Part shown: positions 51,283 to 63,714 of the stretch, in pieces
How positions within the stretch are numbered: the stretch's first letter is position 1
How the letters are laid out: each line of letters opens with the position of its first letter
NCBI GenBank assembly: GCA_025716855.1
Contig: JAIXMQ010000012.1
Location: 1-64,000, forward strand
DNA: 64,000 nt
Origin: Pilaira anomala
Taxonomy: Eukaryota; Mucoromycota; Mucoromycetes; Mucorales; Mucoraceae
Direction: 5' to 3'
Notes under the pieces: generated by a model
What the model saw: only the letters and a program-made list of their open reading frames with translations
The model's database searches: none
Told to the model about the DNA's origin: nothing
Position numbers and translations under genes: made by a program

Positions 51283-52263
51283 ATGTCCTTAAACATAAAG
51301 AAGACGTACGTGTATCACTTCGAGATTCATTCTTTTTACTAATCATTCAGTCTTTTAGATCTAAAAGGGTAGTTACTGCACCTGTAGCCAATACTCAAGT
51401 TACTTCTAGAACAGAAATTTTCGAAGAAGATGTTATTGACGAAGAAGCTGTCAAAGAAGATTCCGCAAGAATGGACGCTATGATGCGTCAATTGATGGGT
51501 GGCAATGACGAAGAAGAAGAAGAAGAAGAAGAAGGTAATTTTTATATCCCACCCCCTTTCATGCACCGAAAAAAAAACAAAATTAAAAAAAAAAGTATAT
51601 ACAGAAGTAGAGGCTATGGAAGATGTAAAGCAAGAAGAAGAACAGGAAGAAGAATTCGTATTTAATCTTTTCGCTAGTCAATCAATTGCTAAAGTAAAAA
51701 TTGCAGACGAAAAGGATACAACAGATGGTTGGGCTCAAGCCGTGGCAGATCAACAAGTGTATGAATTTGATGAAACAGATCCTGAGTTTCTTGCTCGCGT
51801 GAAAGAAGCCGTTGTCGATTTTGATACAATCATGAAACAATCAACTACACCATATCCTGCATTACGTTTTCCCCGTCGTATCATTCATATCTTGTCTCCC
51901 GAAGAAGAAGCTAAGAAAGCTTCATCTGAAAAGAAGGTCACCAAGAAAAGAAAGAGTAAAAAATGCCGTGATTTTGAAAAGGCTGTAAAGTCGGGAAAGA
52001 TCGTGTTAAAACCTAATATGAGAAACCCAAAGACACCAGATGGTTGGCCTGGATGGCCTGGCGCTCGTACTCCAGTAGCTATTATTGATTATGAAGCTTC
52101 AAAGAAGAGAGCCAGCAGCTCTCGCGGTGGTCGCGGTGGAATGAGAGGAAGAGGTGTTATGCGAGGAAATAGCCGTGGAGGAAGTGGAGGTATTATGAGA
52201 GGAAACAGCCGCGGAGGAAGCGGAGGAATGATGGGAGGTGCTGGAAGAGGAAAGTCTTTTTAA
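51283..52263 (+). CDS. Acidic protein with C-terminal RGG/GRG tail
   Basis: Three exons. ATG 51283 gives MSLNIKKT, then SKRVVTAPVANTQVTSRTEI, then from about 51604 the main exon. The middle is very acidic (DEEEEEEEE; KQEEEQEEEF), followed by a predicted ordered block VYEFDETDPEFLARVKEAVVDFDT and YPALRFPRRIIHILSPEEEA, a bipartite-NLS-like KKVTKKRKSKKCRD, then TPDGWPGWPGARTPVAIIDY and a Gly/Arg-rich tail (RGGRGGMRGRGVMRG and repeats). RGG tails bind RNA and are methylated by PRMT1-type enzymes. Probably a nuclear RNA-binding protein; no precise family. Confidence 0.7.
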
Positions 52264-52545
52264 TATCTTTTTAAATTCTAAGTAAATAAACATGGGTAAT
52301 ATTTGGAAAAAAAAATCAAGAAGCAAAAATAACAAAATACGTTTTATTTATTTAAGTGGGTTGTATCTTATCTATAAAGGACATTAATTATTAGAAGAAC
52401 TGGTCTACTACACATACTTTTTTTAAGCTTAGATTAGATTATCACAATCAAGTGACCGGTTAATGCCAACTCCAGTGACAAAACCCAGTAAACAAATTGA
52501 CAAGGATTAACATATTTCCATCCTTTCTTGTTTATATAATTATAC

Positions 52546-52573
<28 letters not shown>
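52546..52573 (+). promoter_or_regulatory. 28-base A tract directly before a start codon
   Basis: TATAC is followed by 28 A, and the next A is the first base of ATG 52574. The A tract would lie in the immediate 5' leader of the acetyltransferase transcript. A long poly(A) leader can bind poly(A)-binding protein, as in yeast PAB1 mRNA. A transcription start inside the tract is an alternative. Confidence 0.6.
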
Positions 52574-52576
<3 letters not shown>

Positions 52577-53095
52577 AGACTCACATACACTCCTGCAACA
52601 CTCGCTGATTTAGATATCGTAAACGAATACGAACAAATTTCTTATCATCCAGACGAAGCTGCCTCTCGTACCCAACTCGAACGTCGTATAGGGTACGCAT
52701 CCGAGTCAGGCCCTGAACTCTTTACAATAGCTCGGGATATCGAGGCAGACAAAGTGGTTGGATTCCTCTGTAGTACTTTAACTGAAGGTGATTTAGTTAC
52801 TGATGAATCCATGAGTGTTCACGATCCAAAGGGCACTACCGTTTGTTTACATAGTGTTTGTGTCTCCCCTGATCACCGTAAACAAGGTATTGCTACAAAA
52901 CTCATGACGAACTGGATAGAACAACTCAAAGAAGCGAACACGAAAGAACAAGAAAAAAAGAAATATAAACGTGTTGCATTGTTAAGTAGACCTAACCTTA
53001 TTGGTCTTTATGAAAGTGTAGGTTTTAAAAATATCGGTGTTAGTAAAGTTGTTCATGGTCCTGAACCTTGGTATGATTGTATTTTAGAACTTTAA
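52574..53095 (+). CDS. PAA1: GNAT acetyltransferase, AANAT/Paa1-like
   Basis: Single exon, 173 residues. Starts MRLTYTPATLADLDIVNEYEQISYHPDEAAS, matching the AANAT substrate loop. The acetyl-CoA site is RKQGIATKLM, a variant of the Q/RxxGxG/A motif, preceded by VCLHSVCVSPDH, the usual LHSLxVxPxYRxxG strand. Motif B YESVGFKNIGVSKVVHGPEPWYD closes the fold. Yeast Paa1 acetylates polyamines and arylalkylamines and is the closest functional type. The vertebrate relative makes N-acetylserotonin. The intronless structure and the A-tract leader set it apart from most neighbours. Confidence 0.88.
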
Positions 53096-53190
53096 AAAAA
53101 AAAGTTTATATCTTTATTATTTAAATAAAACTGGAGTAGTTTTACTACTAATAGCTTGATACACATACTTTTTTTATTTCTTTATTTCTC

Positions 53191-56100
53191 TCAATTTTCC
53201 TTTTTGAAAATAGCACGGATTTGTGGCATTGGATCAATATGTATCAACCCACAGGCATATTTGTATCCCTCTTTAACTTCCTTGATACGATAAGGTTTTT
53301 TAGTTCTTTTAGCTAAAAGGATCATAGCAGTATCAATTTTTTTATCGCCAAATGGATGGATATCCTTTCTTTCAACCCAGCCCCTAAAAATAAAAATAAA
53401 TAAATAGAATATAATAAATCTCAAAATTGAATATAATAAATACATTTAAAAAAAAAATACTATTTTATATACATATTTACCATCTATGAGCTTCCTTCAC
53501 TTGAAAGAATTCAACCAAGACTTTATCTGATTCATTGTCTTTTGCTAAAAGTAAATTCTCTGGAATGTTCTTTTGTTTTTTCATATCTATAATCTATATA
53601 GATACATATATTTGAATAAAGGCATATAAATTATATATATAAAAAAAAAGAGAAAAACTTACATGTGCAGGATGAGGAGGAAATCCAGGCACACGAGCCC
53701 AAACAAGTTCTCCATGTTCAAAATTTACTTTGGGAGGTTCTTGATTCAGATTATCTTCTTGTTTTCGAAGTCTGATTGATTTAGGCTTTGTTGATTTAGA
53801 AGTCTTGGGAGAAGGAGAGCTATGTTTTGTCATGGATCTTGACCTTAAAGCTCTCTTTGCATTCTCTGTTCTACTTCTTGTTACTCTTGTGATCTTTTTT
53901 TGTGGTTGTGGTGATGATTGATCTTCATCTGGTGTATTCAATCGAGCCTTTTTAGCTACATCCTCCGATAAATCACTTGCAACCCTTTTTAAAACATGCG
54001 TATTATTATTATCATCATCTTTTGTTGTTGTTTTCTGCACTTGTTGCTTATTTTCTTCTCCATACGAAAAGATAGCATCATCAATTTTAACATCCAAAAA
54101 GCCCTTTGTACCAATCTTTAAATTTTCGTAAGCATCTCGAGCCTTTTCCAATAATTCATACATATTCTTTTCAAGCCTTTGAGCTAATTTATAATAAAGT
54201 GTATCCTTTTTGTTATACATCATACTGTTTTTCCAAATAAGTGATAGATCAGCTTCAAATTCATCAAGCGATAAATAAAGATGACAGGATAATTTTTCAA
54301 TAACATCGTTAAATGACATGGGTTGTTTGATAATATCATGATAATCGGACGCTATATCTTTTGTCACTGGGTATCTAAATAGCTCCTTTTTATCCATTTC
54401 AATCAATTGATCAAGTACAGGCTGAATGACAAGTTCAATAGGATATAGAATCATTTCCAGGTACGCCTTTTGTTTTCGAATTTTATCTAATTTATACTTT
54501 TCTCGTTTTTGAACTTGTTCTGTTAATAATCGTAACTTGTCCAAGTCTGCTCTCAATGTAATCATGGACTAAAACAGAAAAGTTAAATTAATAACATTCT
54601 GTAAATATACATAATATAAAATACTTAAACCTACAGATGCTTTTTGTGCTTTTTCTACTTCAGATTGTTTCAATTGAGATGCAGAGGCAGTCCAAGGCTC
54701 CAAATGTAATCTTTTCAATAAAGGTGCACCTCTTCTGGATTCTCTTTTTAAAGACCAATATCTACAAATACTTGCAATCGCAAGCGACTTCTTCTTTAAA
54801 TGAGTTGCCGTTCGTACAGCTTTAAGGTTTTCTAATTTATTTAAAATATAATCTGGTGCAATAGGTGCACCAGCAGAATATTCATGTTGATGTGCACGAG
54901 CTGCTTTTGAAGCCGGTAATAGTTGAGTGACAGCCTGCTGTCTACGATGTTTTTTATTGTTTTGTACTTTTGTTGCTGGTGGATCGGATTGTGATGTTGT
55001 CTTTTTGTCTTCTTGTTCATTGTTATCCTCATTTTCATAATCTATATATCTCTTTTTAGGCATAGCATTTGTTTTCTTTCGTTTTGGATCCATAAACCAA
55101 CGTTGTGCATCCACAATATATTTATCTACATCTACAATCTCCCTATAATCCTTTGGCGTATGTCGATCACAATAAGCTTTTAAAAGAACGCCATCATAAT
55201 GAGTACCATGTAACTTCATACGCATACAGAGTCTTGCCCATCTAGCACAAGTCACATGAAATGCAACAAAACAATGTTTATTATCACATTGAATACATGC
55301 ACCATGCTTCTTTCGACAAATATAACAAGTTAATTTCCATCTACTCTTTGGTACATTCTCTACATTATCAATCGGTTCCATATAAACACTATTACCCAGA
55401 CCTACTTCTGGTATCCAAATTGCACACAATAAATGTCCCCATTGATTTGATGTCGTTTGTTTAAATGCTCCACCTTCACCTGGACAAAAGATACAGGAAA
55501 CTGGATTTTCAGGTGAAACCATACATTTTCTACAGAGCCATTGTCCTTCGGGGATATATGGAATACCATAACAATCTTGATGTACAGCCAAATTACAACC
55601 ATCACAAAATACAATTGCATTACTATTTTCACATTCACTATCATCACATATAGCACAAGTTGAATCTTCAGGTAAAATAGGTTCATCATTTGTCTTTTTC
55701 GGTAACCCTTTTGTCTTTAAATAATAATAATAAAAATTAATGCGCAATTAGAAATAAAACATCTCTTTATCGTTATTTTACCAGATCAAACCATTCTTTT
55801 TCTAATTGATCAATAATGTTTTCAAACAAGTCACAGGAGATTTGTCCAAGGTTTTCTTTTTGACGTTCTGCATTATATATCTTTAACCATGCATCATCTA
55901 TACAAAAACTGTAAGAATGTTATAAAGATTTGAAAACGTTTTGATATTCTCCTTTTCTTTTTTTACCTTGTTCATCCATATCATATTCTACAGTTTCAAA
56001 CAATTCTGACTCAGAAGGTTCTATTATACAAAAAATCGTTTAGGTGGCTTTTTTTTTATAATAACTATTTTTTTTTTTTTTTTTTTTTTTTTTTATACCT

Positions 56101-56462
56101 ATGTAACGAATATAATGATTTTCAGGTCGATGAAATATTTGATTTGTTGTTGTTGTTATGGTAACAGGTTTAGACTGGATTTTCTTATAGGATACAATAG
56201 GTAATTTTTTAATTTTTTCTTCTATTAAAGTATCGCCTTCTTCTATAATTAAATCTGGTGTCGTATCTTGTTCTGTTGTTGTTGTTGCTACTGCTAGTTG
56301 AGTTGGTTCTAATATTCTTGTAATAGGTAAAGGTTCCTTAATATTCAAGTCTGGAAAAAACTCTTGATAAGAACACTCTTCTCTTGGTTTATCTTCAAGT
56401 GAAGGAGATAAATCTGTAGGATACTTTCTAGGTCGACCTCTTCTTTTATAATCGTTATCCAT
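53191..56462 (-). CDS. NTO1: BRPF/Nto1-type chromatin reader (EPL, PHD, zinc knuckle, PHD, bromo, PWWP)
   Basis: About nine exons, about 1,000 residues, from MDNDYKRRGRPRKYP (an AT-hook-like RGRPRK). An enhancer-of-polycomb-like N-terminus comes first. Then a C4HC3 PHD finger (CAICDDSECENSNAIVFCDG, CNLAVHQDCYG, WLCRKC), a zinc knuckle (CIFCPGEGGAFKQT, WGHLLCAIWIPEV), an extended PHD2 (CYICRKKHGACIQC, FHVTCARWARLCM), a bromodomain (ELFRYPVTKDIASDYHDII, with NSMMYNKKDTLYYKLA) and a PWWP start (HGELVWARVPGFPPHPAH), completed by the last two exons (KVLVEFFQVKEAHRWG, then WVERKDIHPFGD). This order is diagnostic for BRPF1/peregrin, scaffolding a MYST or NuA3 acetyltransferase. Budding-yeast Nto1 lacks the bromodomain and PWWP; this fungus has the full animal-type set. 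Confidence 0.95.
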
Positions 56463-56678
56463 TATTTACAAATATTCCTTTTTTTTTAAAAAAATAAAAT
56501 AAAATAAAAGAAGAGGAATCAAAACAAAATAAAGAAAAAAAAAATTATAATGGCCGGGTTTCAAATTAGGGACATCGTGAAAACACAACATTTTTTTCTT
56601 TTTAAACACAGGTGTCAACACTAAAAAAAAAATGGCTCGTCGTTTTATTAATATGTACGTTAATAATGTTGAGTTCTT

Positions 56679-57876
56679 TTAACATAATTTTGCACATCCA
56701 AATGATCTTGCACCAGCATGTCCAATGAATCCAATATATTGCATATCAATATTATCTGATTCATAATCGGCTCTTAGTAACTTGATTAATACAAATTTAC
56801 CTGACCTATCCACAAGATCAATAATAGAAGTTTTATCTTTTCCTAATGTAAACCAAGCAACAGGATCCGTATCATCTAATCTTCCATATTTATTCGTCTT
56901 TTCTTCTACATATTTATCATAATCTTGTTTGGTAAAATGATCAAATTCACTTGTTTCTATTTAAAAAAAAAATGATGTCAACTGATGTATTCTCTGTGTA
57001 TATAACCATATATCATCATCATTCTTACCTAATACGTTAATTCTTTTATGCGTAACAAAGATTAATCCATCTTTACACGGTGCTGTAAATCTAAATATTA
57101 AATCCTTTTTTTTTTAGTTTTAACCTTGCCTAAACTTTTTCTTCTTTTACTTTTTCTTCTTTATTTTACCCATGCTGTGGTGCTTTAATCACAATTTTAG
57201 AAATTGAACAACTTGTATCTGAAATTAATCCACTCTCAACAAATCCACAATATTGTGATAAAATATTCACTACCCCCTTTCTACCCGAACTGTATATACA
57301 AAAAGATAAATATTTGAATATCATGACAAGTTTTTTTTTTTTTTTTTTTTTTTATGTACCAGTAAACAGAACCATCATTTGATAATATATTCTCAATACC
57401 ATACATAGCTCTATATAAAGCTAAAAGTATAAGCCGATGTATACAAAGGCAGTATTATTATTTAGTTACCCGTATTGACCGCCATCATCAAAGACTACTT
57501 CAAAGTCTAGTATATTATTCTGGTTATGACATAATGGATTTGTATTCACCGCTCGATCATGAATACAATTTTGCCCATACATAAATCGGGATCTCACGGG
57601 TCCAATATGATTAATATCCTCTCCACTACTTGTTTCATCCTCTGGATCAATCGGTCTACGGACTCTTCTTCTCCATCGAGGTGGCCTTAATAGTCTTGTC
57701 TCCGTAGACAAAAGACGAAGTCGTGTTGCGTCACTAATAGCTAATGTGGCTGTATCAGGTGAAGCACTTATTTCATCGAAAATAGATCCCGTCAGTATAG
57801 GTGATACCGATAATGCTGAGGATGGCATAAAGTCTTCTATTGTTGTTGTGGTTGTATAGTTATCAATAGCTGGCAT
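56679..57876 (-). CDS. Hypothetical protein with beta-sandwich-like C-terminus
   Basis: Five exons from ATG 57876 join in phase to a stop at 56679 (about 305 residues). The N-terminal 135 residues are Thr/Ser-rich then basic (LLRPPRWRRRVRRPIDPEDE). A pattern of short strands follows: FEVVFDDGGQYG, GSVYCSGRKGVVNILSQYCG, ISKIVIKAPQHG, DGLIFVTHKRINVL, then SIIDLVDRSGKFVLIKLLRA and DNIDIQYIGFIGHAGARS. The last block is typical of discoidin/APC10-like galactose-binding folds found in some ubiquitin-ligase and ZZEF1-type proteins. No catalytic site is seen. Fold assignment is inference. Confidence 0.6.
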
Positions 57877-57962
57877 TTTTATTAATTTTTTTTACAAGAT
57901 ATATTGTATATATGTACAGAAAAAAAGAGAAAGAAAAGAAAGAGAAAAAAGACATCATGTCA

Positions 57963-57993
<31 letters not shown>

Positions 57994-58212
57994 TGCTTTA
58001 GCTTAACTGAACGGTGACTGCTGGAAGTGGGGGTTTTTCGGTCTTTTTTTTTTTTCTGGAACAAAAAAGCTATTAAATTTAAGCTATTGTTTCTCCTGTG
58101 ATGTACCTCTCCCTTTTTTTTTCAAATGTGTAAAATATAACAAATAAACAAACAAACAAAAAACAAAAAAAAAAAGGGTCAAGGAATAAACATAATTTTT
58201 TTTTTTTTTTTA
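57877..58212. other. Intergenic with long poly(A)
   Basis: A 27-A tract near 57962-57988 and poly-T close to the 3' end of the glycosyltransferase. No gene. Confidence 0.5.
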
Positions 58213-60015
58213 TTAGACTGTCTTTAATTTCTTACTGATAGTAAAATAAGAGGATACAAGATACCAAAAACTATAACTGAAACAAATCATAAAACACACT
58301 AAAAAACTATACAAATCCAAATTATTTGCCTTGATAAATGACATATTTCTCTTCACATCCCATCGATATTCAACCTGTCCATCTTTCTCTACAAATATTA
58401 CTTCCTCAACAATATCCGCTCCTCTTCCGACACCTCGCTCGGTCTTGATCTGTACCAGTGCTTTAAACCGATTCATGTTCTGCTGAATTTCTCCATCTTC
58501 ATCTTTCGCTACACGTCTAATCACTTCATTTGCATTCTCTTGCGTGTCCTTTCGGTTCAAGTATAACCCAATCCCATTCTTTTCTGCCGTCACTGCTGCT
58601 CCCTCTTGGTCTCCAAAGAATGGGTACACAACCACTCGAACACCTGCATATGCAGATTCATAAAGTGATCCTGCTCCACCATGTGTAACAAATATTTCGG
58701 TAGAGCCATGTTGAAGTATAGCCATTTGAGGTGCCCAATCCAAAACTAGGATTTTATCTCTAGAGCCTTGAATATCATATGTCGTATTGGATTGTGTACT
58801 AATGTAACGGGGAAATACACTATACTTGGTACGCGTTGCCCAAATAATACCATCAATTGCATTGTTATCCTCTAAAGCCTCTAGTAAACCAGTCATAACC
58901 ATCATACTATCTTTCTCACTACCCATCGCGTGTTGTCCAAACGCTACGTACGCAACACGTTTCTTTCCTTTCATAAATTCTTTTATATCTTCTGTAAGAC
59001 CTGGATACGATTTAGGTAAAATAGGACCTATAAATTCAACAAGAGGTCCTAATGGTCTTCCCCGTTCAAACCCAAATGCTGTATTCACCAACTTGACACA
59101 ATCTTTGTATTTTTCATGTACGTGTAAAGAAGGCTTAATATCTAAAGCTTTCAACATATTCTTTTGATCCACAATACTCTTTTTTAATAAAACTGCGTAC
59201 TTTAATGGCTTGATAAATTTAGAGAGAAGGCGGTCTTTGAGCGACATGAATTCAGTGGTTGGAATATCCATATTGATGAACTGGTTATTAATGTATGGAG
59301 CAGAAGTATCTATACTGTAAGTTTTAACAAATTGTTTTTTTTTTGAGAATTTATATTTTTTTACCTTCACCCTGAGGGAATGAGGATGTAACTACAAAAG
59401 GAATTTTTAAACTTGTCGCAGCTTCTATACAAGGTCGATTGATAGAATCACAAATAAGCATATCAATCTTGTTCGATACAATCAGCTCCTTCACCTTGGC
59501 ATAATCTATATAAGACTTTTAAGTTTAATTGAAGTGCGTAGACACCTTTTTTTTTTATATCTTGTTTTACCATGTGGGAACCCCATTGTATTGGCTTCAA
59601 AGATAGCCTTCATTGCTGTAATCATTGGGTGAGTTGAGAGAAGGTCCATAGCTTCCTTTCTCTTTCGATCACTCAGACTGAGTCCAATTGATTGGGTTAA
59701 AATTGATGGATAATTTTTAGTAAATTTCACTTGATTATCCTATGAGAGAGTTTTTTTTAAAGAAAAAGCATGTTAATATTTAATAATAAACAAAATATGT
59801 ATATGACTTTTTACATTAGTAACAAAAAACGTAGAATGTCCACGTCGTGATAACTCATCTAGTATCTCAACTACCCAAGCAACATGCGACGAGCCGCCAT
59901 AAAAGGAACTAAACATAATTCTCTTTGGATTTCTGAAATCTGGGGAAAGCACAATAGAAGAAGCAAAGACATATGTTATCAGAGAGAATATACTAACTAC
60001 ACTATAGATTTTCAT
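58213..60015 (-). CDS. ER-type UDP-glycosyltransferase with signal peptide, TM anchor and KxKxx tail
   Basis: Four exons, about 530 residues. A signal peptide (MKIYSVVSIFSLITYVFASS) leads into FSSFYGGSSHVAWVVEILDELSRRGH with the N-terminal substrate-lobe His. The donor-binding UGT signature is VLDWAPQMAILQHGSTEIFV, THGGAGSLYESAYAGVRVVV and YPFFGDQ. Near the end a hydrophobic segment (NLDLYSFLVCFMICFSYSFW and YLVSSYF) is a membrane anchor, and KKLKTV is the cytosolic tail: Lys at -5 and -3 fit a KxKxx ER-retrieval signal. This is the type I layout of animal UGTs. Acceptor unknown; sterols or lipids are common in fungi. Confidence 0.9.
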
Positions 60016-61709
60016 AACTAGAAAAAAAAAGTAGAAAAAGAAGAACGATTATAAAATAAAAATATCCTGCCTTCTCTTTTTCATTTCCTTTAAATATTGG
60101 ATTTTATTTATGCCAAAGAAAAAAGACTGCATATGAATTAAATACTGGCTGCAGATCTTTTCAAATTTACCATTGCTTTAAATGCAAAAAAGGCGTTGGT
60201 ATAGGCCAGTGCATTTTTATTTACTATGTTATCGAGACGAGAAACCCTGCTCAAGTCCGTAAATAATGCAATCGATTCCATTTGCATAAATAAAAAAATA
60301 AAAAAAAAGAGAGAGCATAAAAAGCCTTTTTTTCAATAATAAAATAATAAAAAAAAATACTAAAATTGTGTTTATGCATTTATTCTATATTAAAAGCTAA
60401 TGTAACACTAACTTTTTATCTGTCAGGTAATAAATTGTTACCGCCATGAAAGCAGTTTTATTCACAACAAAGGTTTTTATCCTTGTCTATTGTTTAGAAT
60501 ATTCAAAAGGAATAGGGATATAACTAAATTGCAGTCTCAACTTCAACGTATACATATATTCATGCAGAAACCAATAACTCATCATGCGAAACAAAGATGT
60601 GTAATATATCAGGATATGATAAAGTACTGTTTTAAATACGATGTACTCAGTGTACATCCAATAATTTATTTAACCAAAAAAGAAAGTTTTTTATAAAAAC
60701 GAGCCCATTTGAAACTGCCACTACATTTATGTAGCAAAGTCTTTAATTTACTCTTCATGTTTGCTAAACCTTTATTAAGTTGCAGTACACTGCGCTTTTA
60801 AAAAAATCTTCCATTATAAAAAAATACAAAAAAAAAAAAAAATCAGTAAAAAGTATTTTTGAAGCGATTTGATTGGTTAAGAGTAACTTTCCTGAAACAA
60901 AAAAAAAATCGAAATTAGGATCCGGATTTTTTTCTCGTCAAAGTAAAGTCCCTCAATATTCAATATTTTACTAAACAATATGATATTCATTGAATGCAGA
61001 ATTTGAAGGCGCATTGTTCTAAATATTTGGATTTATTAAGTTCCTTGTCAAAAATATACTTTCTATAACAAAAACTGTAATTTTGTTTTTCTGCTATAAA
61101 CCCAAATTTTTATTATCAGTTTACTTTGATTTTTATATCATTAGAAAGAGCGTAAAATTTTACATTTAACTTTATTAAAAAGTTATGCTTTAAAACCTTT
61201 TTAATGTAAAGATATATACAGTTTTCTAATTTTTGGAAAAATCCAAAGGGGGTTGACAGGCCAAAATCGCGAAAGTTTTTATTGCTGGGCTTAAAAAATA
61301 AACTGCGGTTTAATTGGTTTAGTTATCTCAGCGGTGTATATTGATTTGGCAACACACTCAGTGTGATATTTTTATTTTATAATATCTTCAGATACGACAA
61401 AATAGTCAAAAAAAATAAAGTTATGGATTTAATTGTACTTGATAGTTTAATGAGACAATAAGAATCAACTGTTTATTATATATATATATAATGGTTAATA
61501 CAGAGAACCAATTACATGCTGGGGACAATTATCAATTGTTGGTTCAGGATGATAAAATATAAATAAGGATTGAAATGAAATGACTAGACTTGAGCGATTT
61601 GATAGTTATAATCAATGAAATAGTAGTAATAATAATGAAAAGCTAGAGAAAAAGGGAATGGATAGAATATGAAGGGGACACATATATACACATATAAAAA
61701 AGAGACGAG
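60016..61709. other. Intergenic, 1.7 kb, no gene seen
   Basis: Many A/T tracts. A 68-codon frame at 60490-60696 and other short frames have no known motif. The stretch 61120-61330 is slightly unusual (ggggttgacaggccaaaat and a TTTGG-rich neighbourhood) but I could not assign it. Confidence 0.4.
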
Positions 61710-63714
61710 TTACTCCTGGGAGTACTCCAATTCTTCCCAGCATGCCCGGATGTACTGTTCATTGTCTGCTTCTTCAAGATCTTTGATTGCAGCTTCTATC
61801 TTATTCATAATTCTGCTCTTTCTTTCACTTGTCTCCCACTCTTTTGTTGCTGATGAATCTGACGATGATTGGGATGATTGGGATGATTGGGATGTACCAG
61901 GAGAGTCCTCTCGGAAAGTATTAAGTGAGGTGGAATTATTCATATAGTTTAAATCATCTTGCAAAGCTATTTCGCACATTACTGTAATCTTTTTAAGATT
62001 GAGGAGGACATGACGCTAAAGCAGAATATAAGTTTTAGAACGTTGATTAAAACCAGATAAATTACAAAACCTACGAAAAGAGACAGTATGGCAGTAATAT
62101 AATCAGCCAATTGCGAACCAGAGCCGTTGTTTGGAATGATTGTTTCCTTCTTCATATAATGTATCAGACGATCATCAATTAATTTGGTTCCGTATATGCG
62201 AAGAGTCAGCTTGTTGAAGTGGCATGAGATAGATTCAATATAGTAAGAACATTCTTTGTAGGGGAGTAGGGTCAACCAATAATTCAATGAGCTGCTTCTC
62301 ACGAGATCTGCCTTTTCGATGTCGATTTCCGATTTCTTTTCCTTTGGTTTATCCTCACAGAACAACTGCTCGAAATACCTGTCATTAGAGTTGGACTCTA
62401 AAATGAAATCAAGTCTACAATTTTTTTGTCCTGTGGGCAATTGCTTTAACTCCTTCAGAGTCTTGATTATCACAGATTCGCATTCAGCACTACAAGGAAA
62501 AAATGAGAAGTTGAGCAACTGCGTGATTGGAGTCATTTAGAAATCCTTACCGTTTGCTTTCAAAGAGATTGCTTGACAGAAATAAGAGATCAAATGCCTC
62601 ACTATACACATTTACTCTATACCAGCATTCGTTGTGATCCCTCTTTAAGTGATCATATTTATGCAAGACAACACTATTGGAATAACGCGATTAAAAAAAA
62701 AAGAGACATGCTAAAATCAATATCCTATCCAAGTACTTACAACTTCTCCACCAGCAATTTGATAAAAACTAGTTCATCAGCACTTTCAATAACACTAATT
62801 GATTCAATACTTTCAATAAAATCGTCCATTTTTTTTGCTTCGGATATTTTCTTTAACAGTGCATGCTCTTCAGCCTTGAGTAGCGGGATCAGCAATACAT
62901 GCAGCTTCTTCGTGATCCTATTGGCTATAGCTTCTAATCTTCGGGGGATAATGCAGCTTTGTCTAAAATCAAGGATATCCTTCAAACCACTTAAAAAATG
63001 TTAATAGAAGTTGGCTGACTATCTAAGTGTACGCTTCAACTTACCAACTATCCACAAGTAAAGCAGCTTTTTTGTAAAGACTCAATTCCTTGAAGTCTTT
63101 AGGCATAATTTTTCTTCTTCTCTTTACAGCAGATGATGATGGTAGTGGTGAGGCAACAGCAGCAGCAGCAGCAGCAGACGATGGTGATGATGAAGAGGCG
63201 ATAGCACCAGACGACACACCGATTTGATCTGTGATAGATGTCGTTAAACGACTCTTGGCGGAAGCCTCCGATTGCTAGTTTATGGATCAATATAGTCAGA
63301 TTAATATAGCTACAAGCAATATTAAAAACTTACTTTCTCCACATTGGCTTCAATTAACAAACTTGCAGGTCTTGACTTCAAAACACTACCAACCATATTG
63401 CAAAGCATATTCGCTCTTGAGATGACAAAAGGTTTACATTCGGTGTCATTTGCCTTGAGTCTCCAGACATCACAAAGCGATTCCTTCAGTATATTCATCT
63501 CGTTGGGTTCATTGATAAGATGAAAAGAGCGAGAGATATAAAGCAACAAATTCATGTTGGACCAGTTTTTATAATTAGTTTTGGAGACATGTTCAAGTAG
63601 TACTTGCACAATATCCTCCTTTTGAACTATTCATTTTTCCATAACTATGTATTCATGGGTTTACTTGAAGCCAGAATATTTACCTTCTATAAGCAGTTGC
63701 TTGGTGTCAGCCAT
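61710..63714 (-). CDS. Unknown-function protein, probable lineage-specific family
   Basis: Seven exons in consistent phase: MADTKQLLIE joins VQKEDIVQVLLEHVSKTNYK; later QSEASAKSR... with a Ser/Ala-rich linker and KRRRKIMPKD, a likely NLS; CGLKDILDFRQ...; GEAFDLLFLSSNLFESKR; AECESVIIKTLKELKQLP...; and the last exon from RHVLLNLKKITVMCEIALQD. About 560 residues. The apparent transmembrane tail of one open frame (62016-62074) is a 59 bp GT...AG intron; removing it links both halves in frame. The region RLDFILES...FCEDKP resembles the D...(D/E)xK layout of PD-(D/E)XK nucleases, but this is weak. No family recognised with certainty. Confidence 0.7.
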
